DNA from: Mucilaginibacter sp.
GTDB lineage: Bacteria; Bacteroidota; Bacteroidia; Sphingobacteriales; Sphingobacteriaceae
Reading direction: 5' to 3'
Length of the DNA stretch: 64,000 nt
Assembly (NCBI RefSeq): GCF_028287845.1
Contig: NZ_JAQBOW010000154.1
Location: 1-64,000 of the forward strand
Shown here: piece after piece, positions 8,393 to 16,503 of the stretch
Layout: each line of letters begins with the position of its first letter
Position numbering within the stretch: the first letter of the stretch is position 1
Program-made: the position numbers and the translations under genes
The notes under the pieces: model-generated
The model's input: only the letters and a program-made list of their open reading frames with translations
Databases searched by the model: none
What the model was told of the DNA's origin: nothing

Positions 8393-9418
8393 TTATGGAA
8401 ACCGGTAAGCTATCCCTAAAGCCATTCCTTCTGTGCCCTGCGGATCGGGCGAGGTGCTCTTATCATACAGGAAGGTGCCGTTTACTGTAACGTTTATCAG
8501 GCGGTTTACTTTTGCGGTCAGGATGGCATCAATGCGGTGACTGGTATAGGCAAGGGGCCGCTCGTAAGGGATGAACAACGCATACCTGGCATTGATGTGC
8601 ATATTTTTCATAAAGTCCTTATCTAATAGCGCTACTATCTGGAAAGCCAGGTCGTTTTTAAAAGTATGCCCCGGCAGCACGCCATAATTAGCGGGTTGGT
8701 TATGGTAAATAGTGGTGTCTTTTACAAAGGTTTGGCGGGCGGTACCGGTGCCTATACGCAAGTCAAAGTATTTTACCGGTTTATATTCAAACCCCATCGA
8801 TTCGGTAAGGTAGCCGGGCGCCATAAAGTTAGAGAGCAACAGCGGGTTAGCAAGCACGGCCCCACTTGCATCGGTGTATTGAAATCCTTTATCAAACTGT
8901 GATTCAAAACTTAACGAGCCAAAAAAGAACCAGTGTTTAGACAACTGTGTAGCTATTTTATTATCAAAAAATATACGGTCGTTTGTTTTGCGTGAACCCT
9001 GGCCCTTGTTTTTTGAAATGCCATAAATAAGATTTAGCTCGGCAGTGTAGTCAAATGGCGCTTTGTTATATTCTGTTTTAAAATCAAAGTTAGTCCCAAG
9101 CGCTATAGCATTAACCCCGCCGGCGCTATAATTATTACTAAACGCCGACTGGCTAAAGTTTAATCCAAATGTTATCCATTTATGCCAGTAGTTAACTTTA
9201 TAGTCCAGCATAGATAGAGGTATCAGTTCAGGTTCTATCTGCAGGGCCCTTACACGAACAGGCAAGGCATTTTTAGGTGGGTCTATCCTGTACTTGTTAA
9301 GTAAGGCTGTGTCAATTTTAACACTATCTTTTTTTGATGTGTCGGTTTTTTGAGCCGATGCGGTTATTGCGGCTAAAAAAAGCGTAAGGAAGACTACTGC
9401 AAATCTTGTTTTAAACAT
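8393..9418 (-). CDS. DUF3078 domain-containing secreted protein
   Basis: A 341-residue protein with signal peptide (FKTRFAVVFLTLFLAAITASAQ) followed by the DUF3078 region (WHKWITFGLNFSQSAFSNNYSAGG, FDFKTEYNKAPFDYTAELNLIYG, ending ALGIAYRFP). The pattern of amphipathic strands and the terminal aromatic residue suggest an outer-membrane barrel. This is inference; the family has no established function. The start at the ATG 9418 is chosen over a TTG at 9439 because it opens the signal peptide directly. The upstream neighbour on the same strand lies 41 nt away, so the two may be cotranscribed. Confidence 0.88.
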   Translation of the reverse strand: MFKTRFAVVFLTLFLAAITASAQKTDTSKKDSVKIDTALLNKYRIDPPKNALPVRVRALQIEPELIPLSMLDYKVNYWHKWITFGLNFSQSAFSNNYSAGGVNAIALGTNFDFKTEYNKAPFDYTAELNLIYGISKNKGQGSRKTNDRIFFDNKIATQLSKHWFFFGSLSFESQFDKGFQYTDASGAVLANPLLLSNFMAPGYLTESMGFEYKPVKYFDLRIGTGTARQTFVKDTTIYHNQPANYGVLPGHTFKNDLAFQIVALLDKDFMKNMHINARYALFIPYERPLAYTSHRIDAILTAKVNRLINVTVNGTFLYDKSTSPDPQGTEGMALGIAYRFP

Positions 9419-9459
9419 ACCAGTTGCAAAGAAAAGCAAAATTCTGTTTTTATGCAGAT

Positions 9460-10227
9460 TTATTCCTTTTTTGCAGGCGATGCTGCATTAACTTTGGGTG
9501 GATATAATGGAGCCAATGCATGCGCGCCGGGGTTGCGCAAATATCTTCTGTAATTGGTTCTTATTGACAGTATAAAATCATACTCGGTCGAGTTGGCAAC
9601 CAGGTAATATCCGGGCCGGTACTTTAACATAAAATCGGCCAGCCGTTTGTCTTTTAAACCGGTTACTCTACCTACCAGGGTTTTATTAAAGCGGTAATCT
9701 ATAATGTCCTGTTTGTAATCCTCCTCTATGGTTTCGCGTAAATGCGCCGCGTTGCGACCGCTTCGGCTGAATATATTGTATAAAGCGTCTATGCCCAAAC
9801 CCGCTCCGCTGGGGCCAAAATTTAAAAGGTCGCGGTTTGCTAATGGCCCGTATGCTTTGCTAAAATCACGTTTCGTTGCCAGCAATCTTTTTTGCGGGTC
9901 CATTAAGGTATCGAATATGGTAACTTCTTTAAGCTGTATCGCCATCCGCTTTAAATAAATAGCCAGGGGTATATAGCTTTGTACTTTTATGGTATCGGCA
10001 AAGTGTTCTTTTTGGCTAAAAACCAGCTGATCGCCGGGTTTGGCATCTATGGTAAATACCCCGTTTAAATTATCATAAACAGATATATGGGTATTCAGAT
10101 TTAGTATATTAACCCTTGATAGCCTATCCTTGCTTTCGGTATCAAACACAATACCCGCAACAGAAGTTTCCTGGGCAAGGGCATGCGCTGATACAATAAA
10201 AAAAAACAGAAGTAGTGCCGGTTTCAT
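9460..10227 (-). CDS. CarboxypepD_reg-like domain protein, secreted
   Basis: A 255-residue protein with signal peptide (MKPALLLFFFIVSAHALAQ) and a carboxypeptidase-regulatory-like beta sandwich (about residues 22-100: SVAGIVFDTESKDRLSRVNI, YDNLNGVFTIDAKPGDQLVFSQ). A charged C-terminal region follows with no recognised domain (IEEDYKQDIIDYRFNKTLVG, FMLKYRPGYY). Such N-terminal domains also occur in TonB-dependent receptors, but no barrel is present here. The ATG at 10227 is preferred over a TTG 12 nt earlier. The function is unknown. It probably follows the glucosaminidase genes and precedes the DUF3078 gene in a set of envelope genes on the minus strand. Confidence 0.82.
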   Translation of the reverse strand: MKPALLLFFFIVSAHALAQETSVAGIVFDTESKDRLSRVNILNLNTHISVYDNLNGVFTIDAKPGDQLVFSQKEHFADTIKVQSYIPLAIYLKRMAIQLKEVTIFDTLMDPQKRLLATKRDFSKAYGPLANRDLLNFGPSGAGLGIDALYNIFSRSGRNAAHLRETIEEDYKQDIIDYRFNKTLVGRVTGLKDKRLADFMLKYRPGYYLVANSTEYDFILSIRTNYRRYLRNPGAHALAPLYPPKVNAASPAKKE

Positions 10228-10292
10228 TTGTGGGGTCAAAACTAAACGTTTATAAATGCTGCAGCATACATTTTAACAATAATTAACAGGGA

Positions 10293-11180
10293 TTATTTAG
10301 CGATGACAAGCGCCTGGCCTATCTTGATGCCATTGTCTTCCATGTTATTTAATGCTTTAAGTTCATCAACAGTTAAGCCAAAACGTTTAGAAATGTTGTA
10401 TAGTGTGTCGCCGGTTTTTATGGTATATAATTTATTGGTTGGTGTGCTTTGCACGAGCGAGTCTTTTATTGACTTCCCTATATTTTGACCAATCTGGGCC
10501 AATACCCTATCTTCCCGCTTAATTTTCTGAATTTCACCTTCGGGGCGGTCATACTGATCTAAATGGTATTTTTCTATAACACCAATTAATAACTGCGGAT
10601 ATTTAGGATTGGTTGCATATCCTGCCTGTTTTAAGCCATTGGCCCAGCCCTGATAATCGTTCTTATCAAGCTCGAACAATGCTGCGTAACGCTTTCTTTT
10701 TAAAAATTCCGAATGGTCCCGGTAAGAATCTTCGGCCTTATCGTATACCCGGAAACAATCGTTCTGCTGGTCATCATCTTTGTAGTAGCTTTTGCCTTTC
10801 CAGTCGCTGGTGCATTTAATGCCAAAATGATTATTGGCAATCCTGGCCAGGTCGCCATTGCCGTAGCCCGATTCAAATAACCCTTGCGCCAGAGTAATAC
10901 TGGCCGGGATGCCATATAAATTCATTTCCTGTATGGCAATGGTTTTAAAGCGATCAATATAAGAAGCTACTGTAAAGGGCACATAATTGGCAATAGCTTC
11001 GCTGCGTGCTTTTTGGATGATCGCATTATTTTTGTGAGCCTCGCTATCAGAAATAATTGGAGCCGGACCGTGGGTAATGCCTTTTTTGTGCACGGAGCAT
11101 GAGCTGAAAAAGACAATAGCAATAAATAAACAAGTTATGTTTTGCCTTAAAGCAAAAGCGGTGAGTTTGGCATGATTCAT
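10293..11180 (-). CDS. Glucosaminidase-LysM lipoprotein
   Basis: A 295-residue lipoprotein predicted to cleave N-acetylglucosaminyl bonds of peptidoglycan. A signal peptide with a lipobox-like FFSSCS opens the protein. The glucosaminidase (GH73/FlgJ-like) domain follows (ITLAQGLFESGYGNG with the catalytic Glu, NNHFGIKC, RKRYAALFELDKNDYQGWANGLKQAGYATN), and a C-terminal LysM repeat (LYTIKTGDTLYNISKRFGLT) binds the glycan. A longer frame starts at 11273 but runs back into the neighbouring gene; the ATG at 11180 gives the lipoprotein signal and leaves a normal 28-nt gap. It is a paralogue of the gene just upstream, which lacks LysM. Confidence 0.93.
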   Translation of the reverse strand: MNHAKLTAFALRQNITCLFIAIVFFSSCSVHKKGITHGPAPIISDSEAHKNNAIIQKARSEAIANYVPFTVASYIDRFKTIAIQEMNLYGIPASITLAQGLFESGYGNGDLARIANNHFGIKCTSDWKGKSYYKDDDQQNDCFRVYDKAEDSYRDHSEFLKRKRYAALFELDKNDYQGWANGLKQAGYATNPKYPQLLIGVIEKYHLDQYDRPEGEIQKIKREDRVLAQIGQNIGKSIKDSLVQSTPTNKLYTIKTGDTLYNISKRFGLTVDELKALNNMEDNGIKIGQALVIAK

Positions 11181-11208
11181 TGTGCCAAAATAAGTTTTAT
11201 TACTGTAA

Positions 11209-11751
11209 TTATGGATTGGTTGAATTGTTTTGTGCCATTTGTGGTTTATCATCCGGCATTTGGTCCAGGTCATTTAACTGGTATTTACGGATGATGGCCA
11301 GTACCTGTGATCCCCATTTTTTGCTGCTGGCATAGCCACTGCGCTGAATACTTTTTACCCATTTTTCATAATCACATAGCGTAAGATCAGACGCAAGGCG
11401 ACCCAATTGTTGGCGCTGGGTGATAATTCGGGCAAAATCATCAAAAGAGTCTAATATTGAATCGTATTTTTTATAGGCAGAGTGTACCTTCTTTTTATGA
11501 TTATAAAACACGGCACCACCGCCGCCTTTTACTCCAAATTGATTATTTAAATTTTGAGCGATGGCGCTGTTGCCGCAGCCCGATTCATGCATGGCTATCC
11601 CTAATATAATGCTGGCGGGTATGCCTGTTTCGTGCATAATGGCTATAGCATTGTTTTTGAATTGCTCAATATAACTTAATGAAGTGTTTTTTTGGGCGAA
11701 TGCGCCGAAAGATGATATCAGTAGCGTGATAATCAGTAAGGTTTTCTTCAT
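11209..11751 (-). CDS. Glucosaminidase domain protein
   Basis: A 180-residue secreted protein: signal peptide (KKTLLIITLLISSFGAFAQ) and one glucosaminidase domain (ASIILGIAMHESGCGNS with the catalytic Glu, LNNQFGVKGGGG, LGRLASDLTLCDYEKWVKSIQRSGYASS). No LysM or other cell-wall-binding module is present. It probably hydrolyses peptidoglycan in the periplasm. It lies 2 nt from the O-methyltransferase gene and 28 nt from the larger LysM-bearing paralogue, so the three are almost certainly one operon. The side-by-side arrangement indicates an old tandem duplication, since the two domains now differ considerably. Confidence 0.9.
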   Translation of the reverse strand: MKKTLLIITLLISSFGAFAQKNTSLSYIEQFKNNAIAIMHETGIPASIILGIAMHESGCGNSAIAQNLNNQFGVKGGGGAVFYNHKKKVHSAYKKYDSILDSFDDFARIITQRQQLGRLASDLTLCDYEKWVKSIQRSGYASSKKWGSQVLAIIRKYQLNDLDQMPDDKPQMAQNNSTNP

Positions 11752-11753
11752 AA

Positions 11754-12392
11754 TTATTTTTTTTGGATGAGCAAAAGGCCGTCCCGCACAGGTAGTATCA
11801 GTTTTTCAACCCTTGTGTCGGCAGCGATCTGGTCATTTAGCTTGCGGATGTTTACGGTATCGGCGTCATTTTCGTTGCCATATACCTTCCCTTTCCACAA
11901 AACATTATCAATTATTATTAATCCTCCGGATCTGACTTTGTTAAGTACTAACTCAAAGTAAAGTAAATTATTCTTTTTATCCGCATCTATAAACACCATA
12001 TCGAAGCTTTTTTCGTCTAAATCGGCTATTACCAACTCTGCAGCGCCAAAATGAAGTCTGATCTTTTTTTCCACATTTGTTAGTGAAAAGTGTGTTTTAA
12101 GCATTTCTTCCATTTCGCGGTTAACCTCAATGGTGTGGATTATGCCGTCTTCGGCAAGGCCCTCCGCCAGGCAAATTGTAGCATAGCCGGTAAAAGTTCC
12201 AATCTCCAGGATGCGTTTGGGCTGCATCATTTTGCTTAACATGCTCAACACCCTGCCCTGGTAATGGCCAGATAGCATATTAGGCTTTAGCACCTTCAAA
12301 TAGGTTTCCCTATTTATAAATTTCAGGGCCTCCGGTTCGGGCTCGCAATGGTTATCTAAGTATGTTTGCAGGTCGTCGTCAAGGATTTCCAT
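11754..12392 (-). CDS. Class I SAM-dependent O-methyltransferase
   Basis: A 212-residue enzyme of the catechol/caffeoyl-CoA O-methyltransferase family. SAM-binding motif I is EIGTFTGYATICLAEGL (about residue 62), the acidic strand-2 end is IEVNRE, and the metal-binding segment is FDMVFIDADKKNNLLYFE with a following NVLWKGKV. Family members transfer methyl groups to vicinal hydroxyls on small molecules in the cytoplasm; the substrate is unknown. It lies 2 nt upstream of the glucosaminidase gene. The GxxExxY unit sits immediately upstream, separating it from ruvX, so it may have once been cotranscribed with ruvX. Confidence 0.92.
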   Translation of the reverse strand: MEILDDDLQTYLDNHCEPEPEALKFINRETYLKVLKPNMLSGHYQGRVLSMLSKMMQPKRILEIGTFTGYATICLAEGLAEDGIIHTIEVNREMEEMLKTHFSLTNVEKKIRLHFGAAELVIADLDEKSFDMVFIDADKKNNLLYFELVLNKVRSGGLIIIDNVLWKGKVYGNENDADTVNIRKLNDQIAADTRVEKLILPVRDGLLLIQKK

Positions 12393-12427
12393 GGGGCAAA
12401 GGTAAGGAATTTGAAATTAATGGGTTT

Positions 12428-12891
12428 TGAACCATGATTTATAGGATTGGCAGATTGCCTTGATTTATGGCGTTAAAGGATCTTATTATTATGGACTCGT
12501 TTAAATTGTAAACTTTTTGCGCCAAAGTTTATAAGCAACCCTATCTCCATTTTATACGCTTCAACATAGTTCATTGCTTGTGCCAGGTGAACGTCTTCTA
12601 AATTTATTATTGCTTTTAATTCTACCATTATCACATCTTCTACAAAGAAATCAACCCGCCTTGTTCCCACATCTATACCGTCGTAATATATTGGCATTTC
12701 TAACTCCCTTGCAAAACCCAATCCTTGTTTTTGCATTTCAATCGCAAGACATCTTTGGTAAATCACTTCCTGGAAACCATTACCTAATAAACTATGAACT
12801 TTCATAGCACACCCAATTATTTTCTCTGTTAACTCTTTATGCTTCATATTAATAATCACGGAAATCAAAAAATCCTATAAATCATGGTTCA
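12428..12891. mobile_element. Inverted-repeat-bounded unit carrying a GxxExxY gene
   Basis: A perfect 21-bp inverted repeat bounds a 464-bp unit. The left copy at 12428-12448 has core GAACCATGATTTATAGGATT. The right copy at 12871-12891 has the exact reverse complement, AATCCTATAAATCATGGTTC. The similarity continues imperfectly inward (GATT.CC.TGATT on both arms). The unit contains only the GxxExxY gene and starts 6 nt from the ruvX stop codon. I recall GxxExxY genes flanked by related palindromic repeats in other genomes, but this needs checking. No transposase is present, so movement would have to use another mechanism. Confidence 0.7.
12473..12847 (-). CDS. GxxExxY protein (PD-(D/E)XK-like)
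   Basis: A 124-residue protein of the GxxExxY family (Pfam PDDEXK_3). The name motif is visible as GFQEVIY after VHSLLGN. The nuclease-like signature follows as RRVDFFVEDVIMVELKAI, with Asp, Glu and Lys in the order expected for a PD-(D/E)XK active site, and the C-terminus has the usual GLLINFGAKSLQFKRV. A TTG at 12868 would add seven residues; the ATG at 12847 is preferred. Nuclease activity is inferred from the fold, and no biological role is established. The gene is enclosed by a perfect 21-bp inverted repeat and inserted between ruvX and the methyltransferase gene, paralleling the GIY-YIG unit 8.5 kb away. Confidence 0.93.
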   Translation of the reverse strand: MKHKELTEKIIGCAMKVHSLLGNGFQEVIYQRCLAIEMQKQGLGFARELEMPIYYDGIDVGTRRVDFFVEDVIMVELKAIINLEDVHLAQAMNYVEAYKMEIGLLINFGAKSLQFKRVHNNKIL

Positions 12892-12896
12892 GAAAA

Positions 12897-13307
12897 TTAA
12901 CGCGTCTTTTCCATCCAGCTCTGCAACAAAATCACCGCCGAAATATTATCAACCAGCTCCTTATTTTGCCTTGCTTTTTTACCCATTCCACTTTGCGCGA
13001 TAACCGCCGACGCCATTTTTGAGGTAAAGCGCTCGTCCAGCATTTCAACAGGTATTTCAGGAAAAGTTTTTTTAAGCAGGTTAACAAACCCCTTAACATG
13101 CGGGGCCGATTGCGATGGCGTATTATCCATTTGCTTTGGTTCGCCCACAATAAAGCGCTCCACCTGTTCGGTCTGCAGATATGTTTTTAAAAAATCCGTT
13201 ATTTTATTGGGATGGATGGTGTCTAAGCCGGTCGCTATTATCTGCAATGGGTCGGTAACCGCAATGCCTATTCGCTTGGTACCGTAATCGAAGGCCATTA
13301 TTCTCAT
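12897..13307 (-). CDS. ruvX: RuvX/YqgF Holliday-junction resolvase-like protein
   Basis: A 136-residue YqgF/RuvX protein with the RNase H fold. The N-terminal strand MRIMAFDYGTKRIGIAVTD carries the first catalytic Asp, FIVGEPKQMD is the conserved middle segment, and DERFTSKMA plus ELVDNISAVILLQSW hold the other acidic residues. Homologues act in pre-16S rRNA 5'-end processing and have been proposed as resolvases. Complete and of normal length. The ATG at 13307 is followed upstream by a 26-bp-arm palindrome in the divergent region shared with holB. Confidence 0.95.
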   Translation of the reverse strand: MRIMAFDYGTKRIGIAVTDPLQIIATGLDTIHPNKITDFLKTYLQTEQVERFIVGEPKQMDNTPSQSAPHVKGFVNLLKKTFPEIPVEMLDERFTSKMASAVIAQSGMGKKARQNKELVDNISAVILLQSWMEKTR

Positions 13308-13317
13308 GGCCGGGTAA

Positions 13318-13425
13318 AGATTAAAGATTGAAGATTAAAAATTGGGCCTATCATTTAGCAAATATAGCTTATTGGCATTGTTTGTTGACAAACCCAACTA
13401 ATCTTTAACCTTCAATCTTTAATCT
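13318..13425. repeat. Long palindrome with 26-bp arms, no gene
   Basis: AGATTAAAGATTGAAGATTA opens the left arm (13318-13343); the right arm (13400-13425) is its reverse complement at 24 of 26 positions. The 56-nt loop has no gene. The unit fills the divergent ruvX-holB intergenic space. Internal AAGATTRAAGATT repetition suggests slippage. Its shape resembles a gene-less repeat unit, but it could also be a regulatory hairpin. Confidence 0.65.
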
Positions 13426-13465
13426 CTAAAATAAACTTTCACATCTAATTATTACCTTGCACCAA

Positions 13466-14611
13466 ATGCAGTTTAAACGTATAGCAGGGCAGGCGGCAAT
13501 CAAGCAGCGGTTAATCAATTCGGTAAAAGAAAACCGGGTTAGTCATGCGCAATTGTTTTTGGGGCCTGAGGGATCTGGAAGTTTGGCCCTGGCTGTCGCA
13601 TATGCGCAGTACTTATCCTGTTTAGATAAACAGGCCGATGATTCCTGCGGCGAATGTTCATCCTGCCGCAAGTATCAAAAACTAATGCACCCTGATCTGC
13701 ATTTCTCTTATCCATTTTTTGCCAAGCATAAAGATGATACGGCGCTTACTTTTATTGAGCAATGGCGCGATGCGTTTACAGCATCGCCTTATTTAAACCT
13801 GGATGTATGGCGCGGATATTTAGATGCCGAGAATAAGCAAGCCAACATTAACATAGCCGAGTGTCACCAGATCATAAAAAAATTAAGTTTTAAGCCTTTC
13901 GAATCAGATTATAAGATCCTTATTTTATGGCTGCCTGAGTTTTTAGATAAAGAAGGCAATGCCCTGCTTAAAATTATTGAAGAGCCCCAGCCAAATACTT
14001 TATTTTTATTAGTAGCGCAAAACCAGGACCAGATATTAAATACCATCCTGTCTCGTACGCAGCTGATAAAAATACCGGCGTTAAATTATGATGATATTAA
14101 GGCCGAATTAATAACCCATCATCACCAAACAGAACATGCCGCTGCCGAAATTGCCTATTTAAGCAATGGTAATTTAACCGACGCGCTTATTATGCTGCAA
14201 CAGGAAAATAAAAGTTACCATACGCTGTTTGTGCAGTGGCTGCGCTTTTGTTTTGCCAATAAGGGTATAGAGATAGTTGGTTTTGTGGATCAGCTGTCAA
14301 AAATGGGGCGCGAAAATCAAAAGAATTTTTTACGTTATGGCATCAGCTTTATAAGGGAATGCTGTTTGCTGATAGCCGGTGCCGGCGAATTGGTACATTT
14401 ACCTTCGGCAGAACTGGAGACCGCGCAAAAAATGGCAGCCATCATGAATATTTCCATGAACCAGGCCATTATTGCCGAGCTGGAAAAGGCACATTATCAC
14501 GTAGAAAGAAATGCAAACCCTAAAATTTTATTTTTAGATGTATCTTTACGGCTAATAAGTTTTTTAAAACTTAAATCAAGCCCGCAAGGGAATCAATATA
14601 TAGAGAATTAA
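13466..14611 (+). CDS. holB: DNA polymerase III delta' subunit
   Basis: A 381-residue clamp-loader subunit (delta'/HolB) that helps load the beta clamp on DNA. The AAA+ region begins MQFKRIAGQAAIKQRLINSV, and SHAQLFLGPEGSGSLALA is a P-loop without the usual lysine, as expected for the non-hydrolysing delta' subunit. The zinc-finger cysteines are in LSCLD and CGECSSCRKY. LLKIIEEPQPNTLFLLVA and TILSRTQLIKIP are the typical sensor/SRC-like segments. The ATG at 13466 replaces an upstream TTG at 13457. It is followed after 2 nt by the ricT-like gene and then gldH, forming a likely operon. Confidence 0.93.
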   Translation: MQFKRIAGQAAIKQRLINSVKENRVSHAQLFLGPEGSGSLALAVAYAQYLSCLDKQADDSCGECSSCRKYQKLMHPDLHFSYPFFAKHKDDTALTFIEQWRDAFTASPYLNLDVWRGYLDAENKQANINIAECHQIIKKLSFKPFESDYKILILWLPEFLDKEGNALLKIIEEPQPNTLFLLVAQNQDQILNTILSRTQLIKIPALNYDDIKAELITHHHQTEHAAAEIAYLSNGNLTDALIMLQQENKSYHTLFVQWLRFCFANKGIEIVGFVDQLSKMGRENQKNFLRYGISFIRECCLLIAGAGELVHLPSAELETAQKMAAIMNISMNQAIIAELEKAHYHVERNANPKILFLDVSLRLISFLKLKSSPQGNQYIEN

Positions 14612-14613
14612 TT

Positions 14614-15996
14614 ATGGGATGTGGAAGTTGCTCAACCGGGGGCGGATGCTCGCCGGCAGGCTGCAAAAGTAATGGCTCTTGCCTAACTGGCGGATGCAGT
14701 AAATTAGATGTTTACGACTGGCTGTCGCAGATGGATATGCCGGTTAATTATAAGCCATTTCAAATTGTAGAGATAAAGTTTAAAGGCTCACGAAAAGAGT
14801 TTTATTTAAATAACGATAATGTTTATTTGGAGAATGGCGACCTGGTGGTTGTTGAAGCTGCCACCGGTGGGTATGATATTGGCCATGTATCTATAACCGG
14901 CGAGCTGGTTAGGATGCAAATGGTTAAGCGCAGGGTTAAAGAAGAGGATGTTTTAAAGAAGATATATCGCCGCGCTACACCTGCCGATGTTGATAAATGG
15001 AAAGCCGCAAAAGATATGGAATGGGAAACCATGCATAGTGCGCGCAAGCTGGCTCTTAGCCTTAACCTGTCTATGAAGTTAAGTGACGTGGATTACCAGG
15101 CCGATAAAACAAAAGCTACTTTTTATTATACTGCAGAGGGCAGGGTTGATTTTCGTGAGCTGATCAAGAAAATGGCCGAGACCTTCCGTATCCGTATAGA
15201 AATGCGCCAGATAGGCATGCGCCAGGAAGCAAGCCGCTTAGGCGGTATTGGCTCTTGCGGCCGCGAATTATGTTGCTCTACCTGGTTAACAGATTTTAAA
15301 ACCGTTTCTACCTCTGCGGCACGTTATCAAAATTTATCGTTGAATACTTTGAAACTGGCCGGGCAATGCGGTAAGTTAAAGTGCTGCTTAAATTATGAGC
15401 TGGATACGTACATGGATGCATTAAAGCATATCCCTGATAATGTAAACTACCTAAAGACCTTAAAAGGAGATGCCCGTCTGCAAAAAACTGACATCTTTAA
15501 AAAACAGATGTGGTTCAGTTATCCGCGCGAAGAATCATGGATAGCGGTGCCTATTCGCCGCGTTAAAGAAATTCAGCAAATGAACAAGGATGGCGTATTG
15601 CCAGACGATCTGCTGGTATTTGTTGAGGTGGAAACCGAACCGGTAAAAGCCCTTGATTACGAAAATGTTGTTGGTCAGGATAGCCTTACACGCTTGGATG
15701 AACGCAACCGAAACAACAATAAAAAGAAAAATAAGAACCGCAATAAAAACAAACCCAACCCCAGTGGACAACCGCGCCCGGCTAATGCTGCCGGACAGCC
15801 AACCCCCAATGGACAACCGCGCCCGACCAATGTTGCTGAACAGCCCGCACCGGGCGGACAGGTAAACCCGCAGAGGCCAAAACCGGAAGGCGGCAACAAT
15901 AATCCAAACAGGAACAGAAAACGGCCAAATAAAAACAGGAATAACTCCAACCGCCCCAATGGAAACACCGGTGGAAACGAATCGCCAAAACAGTAA
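14614..15996 (+). CDS. RicT-like PSP1-domain protein with Cys-rich N-terminus
   Basis: A 460-residue PSP1/RicT (YaaT) family protein. Characterised B. subtilis RicT is part of a Y-complex with RicA and RicF that carries Fe-S clusters and affects RNase Y action. The PSP1 core covers about residues 50-330 (GDLVVVEAATGGYDIGHVSI, VDFRELIKKMAETFRIRIEMRQIG, GSCGRELCCSTWL, LAGQCGKLKCCLNYELD). Two additions are notable. The first 28 residues hold six cysteines among Gly/Ser. The last about 110 residues are a low-complexity basic Asn/Arg/Lys and Pro/Gln tail with near-repeats of GQPRPxN. It sits between holB (2 nt) and gldH (3 nt). A link to RNA handling is inference. Confidence 0.9.
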   Translation: MGCGSCSTGGGCSPAGCKSNGSCLTGGCSKLDVYDWLSQMDMPVNYKPFQIVEIKFKGSRKEFYLNNDNVYLENGDLVVVEAATGGYDIGHVSITGELVRMQMVKRRVKEEDVLKKIYRRATPADVDKWKAAKDMEWETMHSARKLALSLNLSMKLSDVDYQADKTKATFYYTAEGRVDFRELIKKMAETFRIRIEMRQIGMRQEASRLGGIGSCGRELCCSTWLTDFKTVSTSAARYQNLSLNTLKLAGQCGKLKCCLNYELDTYMDALKHIPDNVNYLKTLKGDARLQKTDIFKKQMWFSYPREESWIAVPIRRVKEIQQMNKDGVLPDDLLVFVEVETEPVKALDYENVVGQDSLTRLDERNRNNNKKKNKNRNKNKPNPSGQPRPANAAGQPTPNGQPRPTNVAEQPAPGGQVNPQRPKPEGGNNNPNRNRKRPNKNRNNSNRPNGNTGGNESPKQ

Positions 15997-15999
15997 GCA

Positions 16000-16482
16000 A
16001 TGAAAAGTGCTTTTAAATATATATTCCCCGCCATGACGGCTTTTATATTGTTGTCATGGACGGGTTGTACAGACCCTAATGCAATTGTCGATCAAAATAT
16101 AGAGATCGTTAATAATAACTGGGCCTACTCTAATAAAATAAAGTATGCCGTTAAGATTGATAACGAGCAAACTCCTTATAATCTTTACCTAAACTTGCGG
16201 GTAACCGGCGACTATAAGTATTCTAACTTATTTGTGCTGATCTATCAAACCAATCCGGATAAAAAAGCAACCGGTACCCGGTATGAGTTTAAGCTGGCAA
16301 ATCCTGATGGGGAGTGGCTGGGACAGGGCTCTGGTAATTTATATAGCTACCAGATACCATTTCGTTTAAACTATAAATTTCCGGCCAAAGGTGTTTATAC
16401 CATTCAAATAGAACAAAACATGCGCGATAACCCCCTGCATGAGGTAAGTGATATTGGCCTGCGTGTAGAAAAAGCACAATAA
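16000..16482 (+). CDS. gldH: Gliding motility lipoprotein GldH
   Basis: A 160-residue lipoprotein matching GldH. It has a signal peptide ending LLSWTGC at the lipobox and the family segments NNWAYSNKIKYAVKIDN, NLYLNLRVTGDYKYSNLFVLI, YEFKLANPDGEWLGQGSGNLYSYQIPF and FPAKGVYTIQIEQNMRDNPL. In Flavobacterium johnsoniae GldH is needed for gliding and supports the type IX secretion-related machinery. It starts 3 nt after the ricT-like gene, so the two are coupled. Presence of gldH alone does not show that the organism glides, since relatives that do not glide also keep it. Confidence 0.94.
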   Translation: MKSAFKYIFPAMTAFILLSWTGCTDPNAIVDQNIEIVNNNWAYSNKIKYAVKIDNEQTPYNLYLNLRVTGDYKYSNLFVLIYQTNPDKKATGTRYEFKLANPDGEWLGQGSGNLYSYQIPFRLNYKFPAKGVYTIQIEQNMRDNPLHEVSDIGLRVEKAQ

Positions 16483-16503
16483 TTTTACAAACTGATTTCG
16501 CGC

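Noticed and set aside
15675-16034. 119-codon minus-strand frame opposite the RicT tail
   Set aside because: It mirrors the low-complexity Pro/Asn tail of the plus-strand gene, which is well supported; a shadow frame.
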